A DNA stretch of 40,594 nt from RDXT01 sp033765305 (GCA_033765305.1 JANRID010000054.1:1-40594), one strand, 5' to 3'. Numbered from the stretch's first letter, positions 30,749-39,252 are shown. Made by a program: numbers and translations. The notes: generated by a model from the sequence alone, not told the origin.

Positions 30749-31150
30749 CTACTGCTTCATCCAATCAGCAAGTACAATCCCTGTAATTCTCGAAAAGTGT
30801 GCCGTGTTATTGGTTGCCATGACGAGGCCATTCGTAACGGCGGTAGCACCAATAAGTAAATCAAATTCATCAACAGGGGTTCCTTGTTTACGAAGTCTTG
30901 CTTTTTCGCTAGCGTAAAAATCTAAAGAGCCGAAAATTGGCAAAATTTGAATTATGTTTTGAAATGATGCAACAATCTGGATATTTTGTTCTATTTGCAG
31001 GCTATTGGCTGCTCCAAATTTTAACTCTGCTAACGTAATTTCAGAGATGAAACAATTTTCAATTCGGGCAGACTGGACACGTTCGGCAATTCCGTGTTGC
31101 CGTTTCAGATAATAAATGCAAATATCTGTGTCGAGCAGGTACTTACTCAA
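30749..31150 (-). CDS. vapC: VapC-family PIN-domain toxin
   Basis: 133 residues, a PIN-domain ribonuclease. The acidic Mg-binding residues are present: D7 in YLLDTDICIYYLK, E42 in TLAELKFG, and D94/D97 in DEFDLLIGATA, followed by TNNTAHFSRITG with the fourth polar position. VapC toxins cleave tRNA or rRNA when free of antitoxin. Codon use is noticeably AT-rich compared with all neighbours, which suggests horizontal acquisition. Its ATG overlaps the antitoxin stop by 4 nt (ATGA), the standard order of antitoxin then toxin. Confidence 0.95.
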   Translation of the reverse strand: MSKYLLDTDICIYYLKRQHGIAERVQSARIENCFISEITLAELKFGAANSLQIEQNIQIVASFQNIIQILPIFGSLDFYASEKARLRKQGTPVDEFDLLIGATAVTNGLVMATNNTAHFSRITGIVLADWMKQ

Positions 31151-31389
31151 AGCGTTTCTGTATTCCGGGTAAACACACGGGACTGCCGGATCTCTGCGGC
31201 AAGCGCATCGGCAGACTGTTCAGATTCAAACACCTGAAAACGCTCTGCTTCGGGCAGCGGTGCTGCCGCATCTCCGATCATCGTCTGCGAAAGCCGGGCG
31301 ATCAGCTGCAGCTTGGTGTCCCGGCTGAGATTCCGGAGCAGGGCTACATAGGTTTCTACCAGCATCTGGTTCAAGGTGAGGGTTTTCAT
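31147..31389 (-). CDS. VapB-like antitoxin
   Basis: 80 residues, directly upstream of and overlapping the PIN toxin, so the antitoxin by position. It lacks a recognisable AbrB or RHH signature: MKTLTLNQMLVETYVALLRN and DTKLQLIARLSQTMIG are helical, and the C-terminal AEIRQSRVFTRNTETL resembles the toxin-wrapping tails of antitoxins found with VapC in Bacteroidota and cyanobacteria. Its base composition is close to that of the chromosome, unlike the toxin. GATAT/ATATC (31402-31421) just upstream may be the operator. Confidence 0.82.
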   Translation of the reverse strand: MKTLTLNQMLVETYVALLRNLSRDTKLQLIARLSQTMIGDAAAPLPEAERFQVFESEQSADALAAEIRQSRVFTRNTETL

Positions 31390-31401
31390 GTGGCATTTTA
31401 A

Positions 31402-31421
31402 GATATGTATACCGCAATATC
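31402..31421. promoter_or_regulatory. Possible VapBC operator
   Basis: GATAT (31402-31406) and ATATC (31417-31421) are inverted 5-bp arms 10 bp apart, 13 nt before the antitoxin start, and overlap a weak -7 (TATCTTAA, 31405-31398). Autoregulation by the toxin-antitoxin complex would be expected. Confidence 0.3.
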
Positions 31422-31509
31422 AGAAAAAATCACCCTCATTCCAAACGGGCATCGGAATCCCCTTGCCTCTTTCCCCTGCCCTGCGTAAACTGCCCTGCAA
31501 AGCGTATCT

Positions 31510-33480
31510 ATGGAGGCTCCCCCCATCCGCTGGCAGCCCGGCGCCGACACCATCGCCCGCAGCCGCCTGCGGCACTACCTGGACTGGCTTGCCGCTTCCC
31601 GCGGCCTGGCCTTCGGTTCCTACGACCGCCTCTGGGAATGGTCGGTCGCCGATACGCGGGCTTTCTGGGCTTCGGTCTGGGACTATTTCGGGGTGCAGGC
31701 TTCCTCGCCTTACACGGAGGTGCATTCAGATGATCCCATGCCGGATACGCGCTGGTTCAGCGGGGCGACGCTCAACTATGCGGAGCACATCTTCCGCATG
31801 CGCAGCGCGGACCGCCCGGCGATCCTGTTCCAGTCGGAGCGGCAGCCGCTGACCGAATGCTCCTGGGCCGCGCTCGAACGCGATACCGCCGCCCTGGCGG
31901 CGCAGTTCCGGGCCCTGGGCCTGCGGCCCGGCGACCGCGTAGCCGCTTTCCTGCCCAATATCCCCGAAGCCACGGTGGCCTTCCTCGCGGCCTGCTCCAT
32001 CGGCGCCGTCTGGTCCAGCTGCTCGCCCGACTTCGGCACGGGCAGCGTGGTGGACCGCTTCGCCCAGATCCGCCCCAAGATTTTCATCGCCGTGGACGGC
32101 TACCAGTACGGCGGCAAGGCCTTCGACCGGCGCGAAACCGTCGCGGAGATCGCCGCGCAGCTGCCGGAACTGGAGCAGGTCATTCTGCTGCCCTATCTCG
32201 ATCCGCAGGCAAAGCCCTGGGTTCCAGGCGCGCAGCTCTGGGGAGAACTGCTGGCGCAGCCTGCGCCTCCCTTGCAGTTCGAGCAGCTGCCCTTCGGCCA
32301 TCCCATCTGGATTCTCTATTCCTCCGGCACCACCGGCCTGCCCAAAGCCATCACCCACTCCCACGGCGGCGTATTGCTCGAACACCTCAAATACCTCGCC
32401 TTCCACAACGATTTGCATCCCGGCGAGGTCTTTTTCTGGTTCACGACCACCGGCTGGATGATGTGGAATTTCCTCCAGGCCGCCCTGCTCGCCGGCGCGA
32501 CGATCGCCCTCTACGACGGCCATCCCGGCTACCCCGACCTCGGCGTGCTCTGGCGCTTCGCAGCGGCGGCGGGAGTGGACCATTTCGGGACCAGCGCCCC
32601 CTTCCTGACCGCCTGCATGAAAGCCAGCATCCGCCCCTCGGAAACGCTGGATATCAGCCGTATCCGCTCCATCAGCTCCACCGGCTCGCCCCTGCCGCCG
32701 GAGGCCTTCGCCTACGTGGCCCGGGATGTGCGGCCGGGCGTCTGGCTCTGCTCCATGAGCGGCGGCACCGATGTGTGCACGGCTTTCGTAGGCGGCGTGC
32801 CGACGGAGCCGGTCTATGAAGGGGAAATCCAGCGGCGCGCGCTCGGCTGCGCCCTGTATGCCTTTGACGAAGCGGGAAATGCCGTGACGGAGGAGGTGGG
32901 CGAAATGGTGGTCACCGCGCCCATGCCCTCCATGCCGGTGTATTTTTGGAACGACCCGGACAAACGGCAGTACCTCGGCAGCTATTTCGAGATGTATCCC
33001 GGCATCTGGCGGCACGGCGACTGGCTGAAACTGACGGCGCGCAATACGCTCGTCATCCTCGGGCGATCGGATGCCACCCTCAACCGCCACGGCGTGCGCA
33101 TCGGCACAGCCGAAATCTACCGCGCGCTCGATCAGCTGCCCGCAGTCCGGGACAGCCTGATTGTCAACCTGGAACTGGAGGGCGGCCGCAACTACATGCC
33201 CCTCTTTGTCCTCCTGAACGCGGGATACGCGCTGGACGAAGCCCTCGTCCGCAGCATTCAGCAGACGCTGCGCAGCGCCTATTCGCCCCGGCATGTACCC
33301 GACGAGGTGATCGCCGCACCCGATCTGCCCTACACCATCAGCGGCAAAAAGCTCGAAACCCCGGTCAAAAAGCTGCTGATGGGCATGCCCATCGAAAAAG
33401 CCGCCAATCCGGGCGCCATGCGCAACCCGGAGTCGCTGGAGTTCTTCACCGCGTTCAGGGCGCAGCGGGCTCCGTTCTGA
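31510..33480 (+). CDS. Acetoacetyl-CoA synthetase
   Basis: 656 residues, a member of the ANL adenylating superfamily that activates acetoacetate with ATP and CoA. Family-specific features are the N-terminal IRWQPGADTIARSRLRHYLDWL and WSVADTRAFWASVWDYFGV, followed by the P-loop-like YSSGTTGLPKAITH (about 267-280), SSTGSPLPPEAF, GGTDVCTAFVGG, HGDWLKLTARN, GRSDATLNRHGVRIGTAEIY and the catalytic Lys in SGKKLETPVKKL near 612. Length and the FGTSAPFLTACMKA segment match AACS better than acetyl-CoA synthetase. It feeds ketone body or polyhydroxybutyrate-derived acetoacetate into acetyl-CoA and lipids. Its 3' end overlaps the convergent beta-galactosidase gene by 26 nt. Confidence 0.94.
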   Translation: MEAPPIRWQPGADTIARSRLRHYLDWLAASRGLAFGSYDRLWEWSVADTRAFWASVWDYFGVQASSPYTEVHSDDPMPDTRWFSGATLNYAEHIFRMRSADRPAILFQSERQPLTECSWAALERDTAALAAQFRALGLRPGDRVAAFLPNIPEATVAFLAACSIGAVWSSCSPDFGTGSVVDRFAQIRPKIFIAVDGYQYGGKAFDRRETVAEIAAQLPELEQVILLPYLDPQAKPWVPGAQLWGELLAQPAPPLQFEQLPFGHPIWILYSSGTTGLPKAITHSHGGVLLEHLKYLAFHNDLHPGEVFFWFTTTGWMMWNFLQAALLAGATIALYDGHPGYPDLGVLWRFAAAAGVDHFGTSAPFLTACMKASIRPSETLDISRIRSISSTGSPLPPEAFAYVARDVRPGVWLCSMSGGTDVCTAFVGGVPTEPVYEGEIQRRALGCALYAFDEAGNAVTEEVGEMVVTAPMPSMPVYFWNDPDKRQYLGSYFEMYPGIWRHGDWLKLTARNTLVILGRSDATLNRHGVRIGTAEIYRALDQLPAVRDSLIVNLELEGGRNYMPLFVLLNAGYALDEALVRSIQQTLRSAYSPRHVPDEVIAAPDLPYTISGKKLETPVKKLLMGMPIEKAANPGAMRNPESLEFFTAFRAQRAPF

Positions 33481-36400
33481 TCGTCAGGCGAAACTCGAAC
33501 TGCCGATCCAGAATCTGATAGTCCTCATGCACGCTCGGCAGCCAGCTGAGGTCGCCGCCTACGCCGGCCTGCCGGTGGTCCAGATAGAGGTAGCGGCGCT
33601 CCGGCGCCGGGAGGTCGATGGTATGGTCGGCCAGGGTCAGCGCTTCCAGGGAGTAGGGATGAATGGAAAAATGAGGCAGTCCGCTGAATGCGAGTGCATT
33701 GCCGGGGCTTGCCACTTCCAGCCAGCGGATGCCGCTGCGGTTGCCGTTTTCCTGGGGCTTGATGTACGGGGTGTGCAGGCTGTCCGCAGGCGCCTCGTAG
33801 CGGCCCAGCCGCGCGCCCAGCTCGCGGTCGGGGTAGCACTCGGCGGGGCCCTTGCCGTACCAGCGCACCTGGCTCATGGCCAGCGGCAGCTCGCAGCGGA
33901 GGCCCACGCGGGGCAGGCTGCCCGATGTATTGCGGGAAATGCTGCCATGCAGCTCCACGCTGCCGTCCTGCATGAAGCGGTAGGTCATCCGGTATTCCGC
34001 TTTGAAGCCGCTGCCGGTCAGCCGGCCGGCCACCCGCAGGCTGTCGCCTGCGGCATTCCATTCCACCGATTCCACCCGGTCCTCCAGGCGGTTCAGGCCA
34101 GCCTTGTACCAGCGCCGCCCGTGGCTCGGAAACACCGCATTGCCGCCCTGGTCGTTGTCGGTCGGGGCGCGCCAGAGGTTGAGCCGGGGGCCTGCCAGCA
34201 GCAGGGTGTCGCCCCCTTTCACCCACCAGCCGATTTGCCCCTGCCGGCGTCCGATCTGGAGCGTGCCCGCAGCAGGGTGGCTCATCAGCCAGGCATCCGT
34301 CTCCGGCGTGCTGCGCAGCCAGCCGCCGGATGCCGGCGCAGTCGGTTCTGAATCCGGGACTTGCAGGGTGAATTGCTCCCAGCCCGCCAGCTCGCCGGCC
34401 GCTGCCCAGGCTTCTGCTTCGCGCAGGGCGGCAGCGCAGTCGAGCACATATTCGCCTGGCGCCTGCATCAGCGCGGGATCGAAGGCCAGATCGAGCCAGG
34501 CGCTGCCGCCGGGCGGCACCGCCGGCAGCGGCATGGATGCGCGGTGCAGCACCTGACCGTCGCGCATGAGCGTCCAGACGAGGTCCAGATGCGCCAGGCT
34601 GAGGAAGTCATAGCGGTTTTCGATGCGCACGCGCTGCGTATCCCAGCCAAACTGGCTGAGTTTGAAGGGCTGCTGCGCGTATTTCACCTCCTGCAGGGCA
34701 GGCTTGGGCCGCCGGTCGGGAAATACGAGGCCGTTGAGGCAGAAATTGCTGTCGGGCGAGGCATCGCCGAAGTCGCCGCCGTAGGCGAAGTAGCGGCGGC
34801 CGCCGGGCGCCGTTTTGTACAGGCCCTGGTCCACCCAGTCCCAGATGAAGCCGCCCTGCATGCGCTCGCTGCGGTAAAAAGCATCCCAGAAGCCCGCAAA
34901 ATTGCCGGTGCTGTTGCCCATCGCATGCGCGTACTCGCAGATGAGCACGGGGCGGGTGCTGTCCCGTGCGGCGAGTTCCAGCAGGCTCTGCGGCGAGGGG
35001 TACATGGTGGAAATGAAGTCGTAATCGCTCAGGCGGTGGCCTTCGCGCAGGCTGCGGAGGAAATTGGTGGCGGCGATGGGATTGAGGCGCATCACCCGCC
35101 GGAAGGGCGCCGCCGGCTCGTAGCTTTCATAGTGCAGCGGACGCTGCTGCCAGTCGATGGCATCGATGGCGGCTGCCATGCTGTCGAGGTTGGGGCCGGC
35201 GCCGGCCTCATTGCCCAGCGACCAGATGACCACGCTGGCGAAATTTTTGTCCCGCTCGGCCATGGCACGGCCCCGGTCCACGATGGCGTCTTTCCATTCC
35301 GGATATTTGACGGGCGAGCGGTCGAGGTAAAACCACAGGTAATGCGACTCCAGATTCGCCTCGTCCATCACATAGAGGCCATACTCGTCGCAGAGTTCGT
35401 AAAACCGGGGGTGGTTGGGGTAATGGGCCGTGCGGACCGCATTGAAATTGTGGCGCTTCATCAGCAGGATGTCCTCCCGCATGCGTTCCTCGCTGAGGGC
35501 CCGGCCCCATTCCGGATCGAACTCATGGCGGTTGGCGCCTTTGAACTTGACGGCCTTTCCGTTGATTTTCAGGGTATTTCCCTTCAGTTCTACCCGCCGT
35601 GCCCCAATCTTCGCGGCAATGGCCTCCAGCGGCTGCCCGTCCGCTCCCTGCAGTTCAATGGCCAGCGGATAGAGCCAGGGGGTCTCGGCGCTCCACAGCT
35701 TCGGGCTGCCGATGCGGGTGCGGTACCGGACCGTGGAATCTGCCGGCAGCCGCTCCGCCAGCACCAGCTCGCCATGGGGGTCGAACAGCTGGAGGAGCAC
35801 CTGCTGGCCGGGCCGGGCCCGGGCGATGCGCAGCTCCAGATCGAGCAAGGCCTGCGAAGCAGCGGAGTCTGGCGTTGCAGATACTTGATAATCAAATATA
35901 TGAGATGCGGGCCGTGCCATCAGCAGCACATCGCGGAAGATGCCACCCAGCCGCCAGAAATCCTGATCTTCAAGATAGCTCGCATCCGACCAGTTGAACA
36001 CCTGGACGGCGAGCAGGTTTTCGCCGGGCTGCAGATAGGGGCTGAGGTGAAACTCGGCAGGCGTCATGGCGCCTTCGCTGTAGCCCACAGGCTGGCCATT
36101 GACCCAGACATAGCAGGCCGACTGCACGCCTTCAAAACGGATGAACACCTCCTGCCCGGCCCAGTCCTGCGGCAGGGTGAAGCCGCGCCGGTAGCAGCCC
36201 GTTTCATTGACCGGCCCGGGGATGCGGGGCGGATCCGGGCGGAAGGGGTGCTGGATATTGGTGTAAATGGGCGTGCCGAAGCCGCGGGTCTGCCAGTTGG
36301 AGGGCACGGGCAGATCGCTCCAGCTGCGGTCGTCGAAGCCGGGCTGCCAGAACTCTGCCGGCACCGCGCTGGGATGCTGCGCCAGATGGAAGCGCCAGGC

Positions 36401-36607
36401 GCCATCGAGCAGGCGGATGCGGGGCGACTGATAGCGGGGAAACTCCAGGGCCGAGCGGGCATCGGGGGCAGGCAGCAGATGCGCATGGGCCGGAACCCGG
36501 TTCCGGGCGAATACAGCGGGGTTTTCCCAATCGGGCTGCTGGGCAGGGGCCAGATTCCAGGGGCCGGCGCCCAGCAGCAGAAGCAGAACGGCAGAACGAA
36601 GTTTCAC
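33455..36607 (-). CDS. Exported beta-galactosidase, glycoside hydrolase family 2 (LacZ-like)
   Basis: 1050 residues from the GTG at 36607 (KLRSAVLLLLLGAGPWNLAPAQQ, a signal peptide). The domain order is that of long LacZ: jelly-roll N-domain (about 60-230; NWQTRGFGTPIYTN, CYRRGFTLP), Ig-like domain, a TIM barrel (about 335-630) with acid/base E467 in SLGNEAGAGPN and nucleophile E558 in VLICEYAHAMGNS, a second Ig-like domain and the beta-galactosidase small-chain domain (RLNLWRAPTDNDQGG and the C-terminal YLYLDHRQAGVGGDLSW). It should hydrolyse beta-galactosides in the periplasm or outside the cell. The GTG overlaps the LptF/G stop by 4 nt (GTGA), so translation is coupled to an unrelated envelope gene. 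Confidence 0.94.
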   Translation of the reverse strand: MKLRSAVLLLLLGAGPWNLAPAQQPDWENPAVFARNRVPAHAHLLPAPDARSALEFPRYQSPRIRLLDGAWRFHLAQHPSAVPAEFWQPGFDDRSWSDLPVPSNWQTRGFGTPIYTNIQHPFRPDPPRIPGPVNETGCYRRGFTLPQDWAGQEVFIRFEGVQSACYVWVNGQPVGYSEGAMTPAEFHLSPYLQPGENLLAVQVFNWSDASYLEDQDFWRLGGIFRDVLLMARPASHIFDYQVSATPDSAASQALLDLELRIARARPGQQVLLQLFDPHGELVLAERLPADSTVRYRTRIGSPKLWSAETPWLYPLAIELQGADGQPLEAIAAKIGARRVELKGNTLKINGKAVKFKGANRHEFDPEWGRALSEERMREDILLMKRHNFNAVRTAHYPNHPRFYELCDEYGLYVMDEANLESHYLWFYLDRSPVKYPEWKDAIVDRGRAMAERDKNFASVVIWSLGNEAGAGPNLDSMAAAIDAIDWQQRPLHYESYEPAAPFRRVMRLNPIAATNFLRSLREGHRLSDYDFISTMYPSPQSLLELAARDSTRPVLICEYAHAMGNSTGNFAGFWDAFYRSERMQGGFIWDWVDQGLYKTAPGGRRYFAYGGDFGDASPDSNFCLNGLVFPDRRPKPALQEVKYAQQPFKLSQFGWDTQRVRIENRYDFLSLAHLDLVWTLMRDGQVLHRASMPLPAVPPGGSAWLDLAFDPALMQAPGEYVLDCAAALREAEAWAAAGELAGWEQFTLQVPDSEPTAPASGGWLRSTPETDAWLMSHPAAGTLQIGRRQGQIGWWVKGGDTLLLAGPRLNLWRAPTDNDQGGNAVFPSHGRRWYKAGLNRLEDRVESVEWNAAGDSLRVAGRLTGSGFKAEYRMTYRFMQDGSVELHGSISRNTSGSLPRVGLRCELPLAMSQVRWYGKGPAECYPDRELGARLGRYEAPADSLHTPYIKPQENGNRSGIRWLEVASPGNALAFSGLPHFSIHPYSLEALTLADHTIDLPAPERRYLYLDHRQAGVGGDLSWLPSVHEDYQILDRQFEFRLTIRTEPAAP

Positions 36608-38121
36608 GCGCCAGGAGTAGGAGGGGACGGATCGGGAGGAAGCTGCGGCGGTTTTCGGCGGAGGCGCTGGACCAGCCGGATCCACACCGTGCTGATCCGC
36701 TCGGAAATCATGGCCCAGTAGCTTTCGCTGAAGAGTTTCGCATCGATAGCCGCCTGATACGTCGTATAAACGGCTACCGGCAGGAAATAAAATACCGGCC
36801 GCCAGGCGCCTACCCAGGCCGTCAGTTCCCCTTCCTTGACCAGCTTCTTCATCGAAGTCATCAGAATGTAAAAGGTCAGGAACAGGCTGATGGAAATGAG
36901 CGAGGGCCAGCCCAGGTTGCCCCGCCGGATGATGGAGCCCAGCGAGATGCCGATGATCATGAAGAGCAGGCAGGCCACCGGCACGGCGAAGCGCTGGTGG
37001 TATTCGAACTGGTAGCCGCGCTCCGCCTTGGCCTGGTCGCCATTGCGGCGGATCATGAAGTCCACGTAGTTTTTGGCTGCGCGGGCGCTCACGAGCGCGC
37101 GGTTGACGATGTCCTGCGGGTGGTCCGGGTTCAGGCAGCGGACCAGGTCTTCGCCCGGCTCCAGGTCGATGTAGGCATATGCGCTGCCCGAAGGCAGGGT
37201 GTCGAAGACGACCTGGGTGAAGGAGGAATCGATTTTGTTGTACCGCCCCAGCTGCTGCGTGCCGCGGTATTCAGAGTTGACCCGCATGCGGTGCAGGCTG
37301 TCGATCGCCCCGCGCAGCTTGCTGTGGGTGAGGGTGATCTGGTGGCGGAACTGGTTTTCGTCCGTGCGGTTGAGGTCAAAGCCTTCGAGCTTGAACCAGT
37401 AGTGCAGCGAGTCGAAATAGGTCCGCCCGTACGGATAGGCCTCCGGGTGATCGGGCTGGGCAGGCATCTGCTCGTGGCGGGTGCCGTGGTAGAGCGACAT
37501 GCGCATCTCGCTGCCGCGCAGGTCGAGCCGCGCCGAATCTGCCAGGATTACATCCACTGCGCCCCGGTTTTCGGTGTGGTTGTAGATCAGGACATCGTAG
37601 AGGATATTGCGGTCGGTGTTTTTGTCGGAAATGCGGATGATATAGCCGTCGATGTCCGAGTAGAAATATCCCGGCGTAAGGACCAGATTGGCCTTTTTCC
37701 GCTGAATATCGTAGAGCAGGCTGAAAAATTTGAGGTTGGCCCTCGGCACCACCTCGAACGACAGGTACAAGGAGCTGGCAGTGAGCAGGATTCCCACGAC
37801 TACCAGCGAGCGCATGGACTGGAAAAGGCTGATGCCGCAGGCTTTCATGGCGGCCAGTTCGTAGCGTTCGCCCAGCCCGCCGAAGGTCATGAGCGAGGAG
37901 GCCAGAATAGCCACCGGCAGCGCCAGGGTGATCATGTGCCCGCCGGCAAAGAAGAGCAGTTTGCTCAGGATCGCGATGGAAAGCCCTTTGCCGAAGATTT
38001 CATTGATGTACAGGGCCATGAACTGCATGACGAGGATAAACAGCGCGATGGCCAGGCTCATGAAGAAGGGCCCTACGAATGCGCTGAGTACCAGGCGGTC
38101 GATGCGTTTGATGAGCGGCAA
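36604..38121 (-). CDS. LptF/LptG-family LPS export permease (YjgP/YjgQ)
   Basis: 505 residues, an inner-membrane permease of the lipopolysaccharide transport bridge (with LptB and LptC). The N-terminus IKRIDRLVLSAFVGPFFMSLAIALFILVM contains TM1; TM2-TM3 follow (about 55-80 and 98-125). A large periplasmic jelly-roll region (about 130-390) and a second set of helices (VACLLFMIIGISLGSIIRRGN, LISISLFLTFYILMTSM, FYFLPVAVYTTYQA) complete the family layout. In Bacteroidota a single such gene may serve for LptF or LptG; I cannot tell which. The Pro-rich tail (QLPPDPSPPTPGA) is disordered. Its leader, transcribed from 38330-38361, carries a 27-bp tandem repeat. Confidence 0.92.
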   Translation of the reverse strand: MPLIKRIDRLVLSAFVGPFFMSLAIALFILVMQFMALYINEIFGKGLSIAILSKLLFFAGGHMITLALPVAILASSLMTFGGLGERYELAAMKACGISLFQSMRSLVVVGILLTASSLYLSFEVVPRANLKFFSLLYDIQRKKANLVLTPGYFYSDIDGYIIRISDKNTDRNILYDVLIYNHTENRGAVDVILADSARLDLRGSEMRMSLYHGTRHEQMPAQPDHPEAYPYGRTYFDSLHYWFKLEGFDLNRTDENQFRHQITLTHSKLRGAIDSLHRMRVNSEYRGTQQLGRYNKIDSSFTQVVFDTLPSGSAYAYIDLEPGEDLVRCLNPDHPQDIVNRALVSARAAKNYVDFMIRRNGDQAKAERGYQFEYHQRFAVPVACLLFMIIGISLGSIIRRGNLGWPSLISISLFLTFYILMTSMKKLVKEGELTAWVGAWRPVFYFLPVAVYTTYQAAIDAKLFSESYWAMISERISTVWIRLVQRLRRKPPQLPPDPSPPTPGA

Positions 38122-38133
38122 GACGGGGTTGGA

Positions 38134-38150
38134 GTATTAAGTATTAAGTA
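38134..38150. repeat. Short heptamer repeat GTATTAA
   Basis: GTATTAA occurs twice in tandem (38134-38147) and is followed by GTA. It is a third heptamer type in the window, in the LptF/G leader. Confidence 0.7.
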
Positions 38151-38156
38151 GCAAGC

Positions 38157-38264
38157 AGAAAGACTGGGAAGTGAAGATCGGGCAGAACGGCTGGAAAGTG
38201 AAGATCGAACAGAAAGACCGGGGAGTGAAGATTAAGCAGGAAGGCTGGCAGGGAACGTAAAAAC
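38157..38264. repeat. Four degenerate 27-bp tandem repeats
   Basis: Units start at 38157, 38184, 38211 and 38238, each beginning AGAA or AGGA followed by a CTGG/CCGG core and, in the first three, AGTGAAGAT. The fourth is the most divergent. They lie in the leader of the LptF/G transcript, upstream of its start at 38121. Confidence 0.85.
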
Positions 38265-38329
38265 CTGCATGGCTTCCGGGAGAAATGGCGGATAAAGAGC
38301 GCAGCAGGCCGGGCCGGGTTGGGTGTATG

Positions 38330-38361
38330 CAAACATAGCGGTTTGGGCGGTCTGCTGCAAA
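38330..38361 (-). promoter_or_regulatory. Promoter of the LptF/G operon
   Basis: TTTG (38361-38358), 20 bp, TATGTTTG (38337-38330) matches the Bacteroidota consensus exactly. It yields a leader of about 200 nt containing the tandem repeats. It interlocks with the opposite promoter at 38342-38373. Confidence 0.8.
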
Positions 38362-38373
38362 ACGGTATCTTTG
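38342..38373 (+). promoter_or_regulatory. Promoter of the lipoprotein gene, leaderless
   Basis: TTTG (38342-38345), 20 bp, TATCTTTG (38366-38373) matches the consensus exactly. Only CAGC separates it from the ATG at 38378, so the transcript should begin at or next to the start codon. Confidence 0.8.
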
Positions 38374-38377
38374 CAGC

Positions 38378-39229
38378 ATGAACCAGATCGGCAAGTGGAT
38401 CGTTTTCTGTTTTGCGGCCGGCCTGCTGCTGGCGGCCTGCGGCCCGGATACCCGCGAGGTGCGGGTGCTAGTGCAGGACCGTGACAGCAAACGTGCGCTG
38501 GACAGCGCGATGGTGGTACTGGTGGAATATGCCGGCACGCGTGAAACGCCCGCAGATACGGCCTGGACCGGCAAAGACGGCCGCGCCACGCTGGCCTGCA
38601 CGCCGCGCGACGGCATGGCCTATTACGTCAAAACCAGCCGCCGCTTTTACCAGCCGCCGCTGAATGCCGACGGCAGCAGCTATGCCAGCCAGCGCGATGC
38701 CTGGCCGGGCGATACGGCCCGGGTCCTGCTGCTGCTCGAAGCCATTCCCCTGCCCGATGTCGGGGTCATCCAGCAGGCCTTTGCGCCCGTGCCTGCGGCC
38801 AAGTTTGCCGGGGACGTCCGCGCCAACCTCTGGAACAAGTCCTATCTGCCTGCCTTCGCCTGGGAGGATATCGCCACGCTGCTGACGGCTGTTGACGATT
38901 CGGCCCTCATTTCCAACTACCCCTACGACGCCCGCGCCAGCTACCGGCCCGACAGCGTGCGCGCCGGCCTGGCCGTCCTCTGGGCCGTGGAGGCCATCCG
39001 CCTCCAGACCCTCCGCAATGCGCCCGCTGCCAACGTGCTCAGCGCCCCTTCGCAGGCACCGGTGCTCACCACCTCCGGCGGCGGCCCCAAGCGCTTCAAC
39101 AGCACCGACGCCCTGCGCCGAGCTGCTGCCGCTTACCGCGCCTGGTGGCAGACCGCCCGCGACGCCGAAGACCGCGCCGCCGCCGCAAAAGCCAATCCCC
39201 TCGCCGGCCTCGATCTCCGCTGGCGCTGA
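38378..39229 (+). CDS. Hypothetical lipoprotein with a carboxypeptidase-regulatory-like domain
   Basis: 283 residues. Lipobox LLAACGPD (Cys about 21). Residues about 25-110 look like an Ig-like/CarboxypepD_reg fold: REVRVLVQDRDSKRALDSAMVVLVEY, then DTAWTGKDGRATLACTPRDGMAYYVKTSRRFYQPP. The C-terminal half is helical and Ala-rich (AFAWEDIATLLTAVDDSALI, AGLAVLWAVEAIRLQTL, STDALRRAAAAYRAWWQTARDAEDRAAAAKAN), resembling DUF4943-type Bacteroidota proteins, though I cannot confirm that. It stands alone with its own near-perfect promoter. Function unknown; location in the envelope is inferred from the lipobox. Confidence 0.85.
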   Translation: MNQIGKWIVFCFAAGLLLAACGPDTREVRVLVQDRDSKRALDSAMVVLVEYAGTRETPADTAWTGKDGRATLACTPRDGMAYYVKTSRRFYQPPLNADGSSYASQRDAWPGDTARVLLLLEAIPLPDVGVIQQAFAPVPAAKFAGDVRANLWNKSYLPAFAWEDIATLLTAVDDSALISNYPYDARASYRPDSVRAGLAVLWAVEAIRLQTLRNAPAANVLSAPSQAPVLTTSGGGPKRFNSTDALRRAAAAYRAWWQTARDAEDRAAAAKANPLAGLDLRWR

Positions 39230-39252
39230 ATGCGCCGGAATCTTGCCTGCGC

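Noticed and set aside
31726..33294. Open frame antisense to acetoacetyl-CoA synthetase
   Set aside because: No protein-like features; the sense gene is complete.
34361..36721. Open frame of about 786 codons antisense to the beta-galactosidase
   Set aside because: Shadow frame; the opposite strand carries all GH2 domains and catalytic residues.
38137..38616. Minus frame with 9-residue FTxxSFCxI-like repeats
   Set aside because: The pattern comes from the 27-bp DNA repeat and most of the frame is antisense to the lipoprotein gene.
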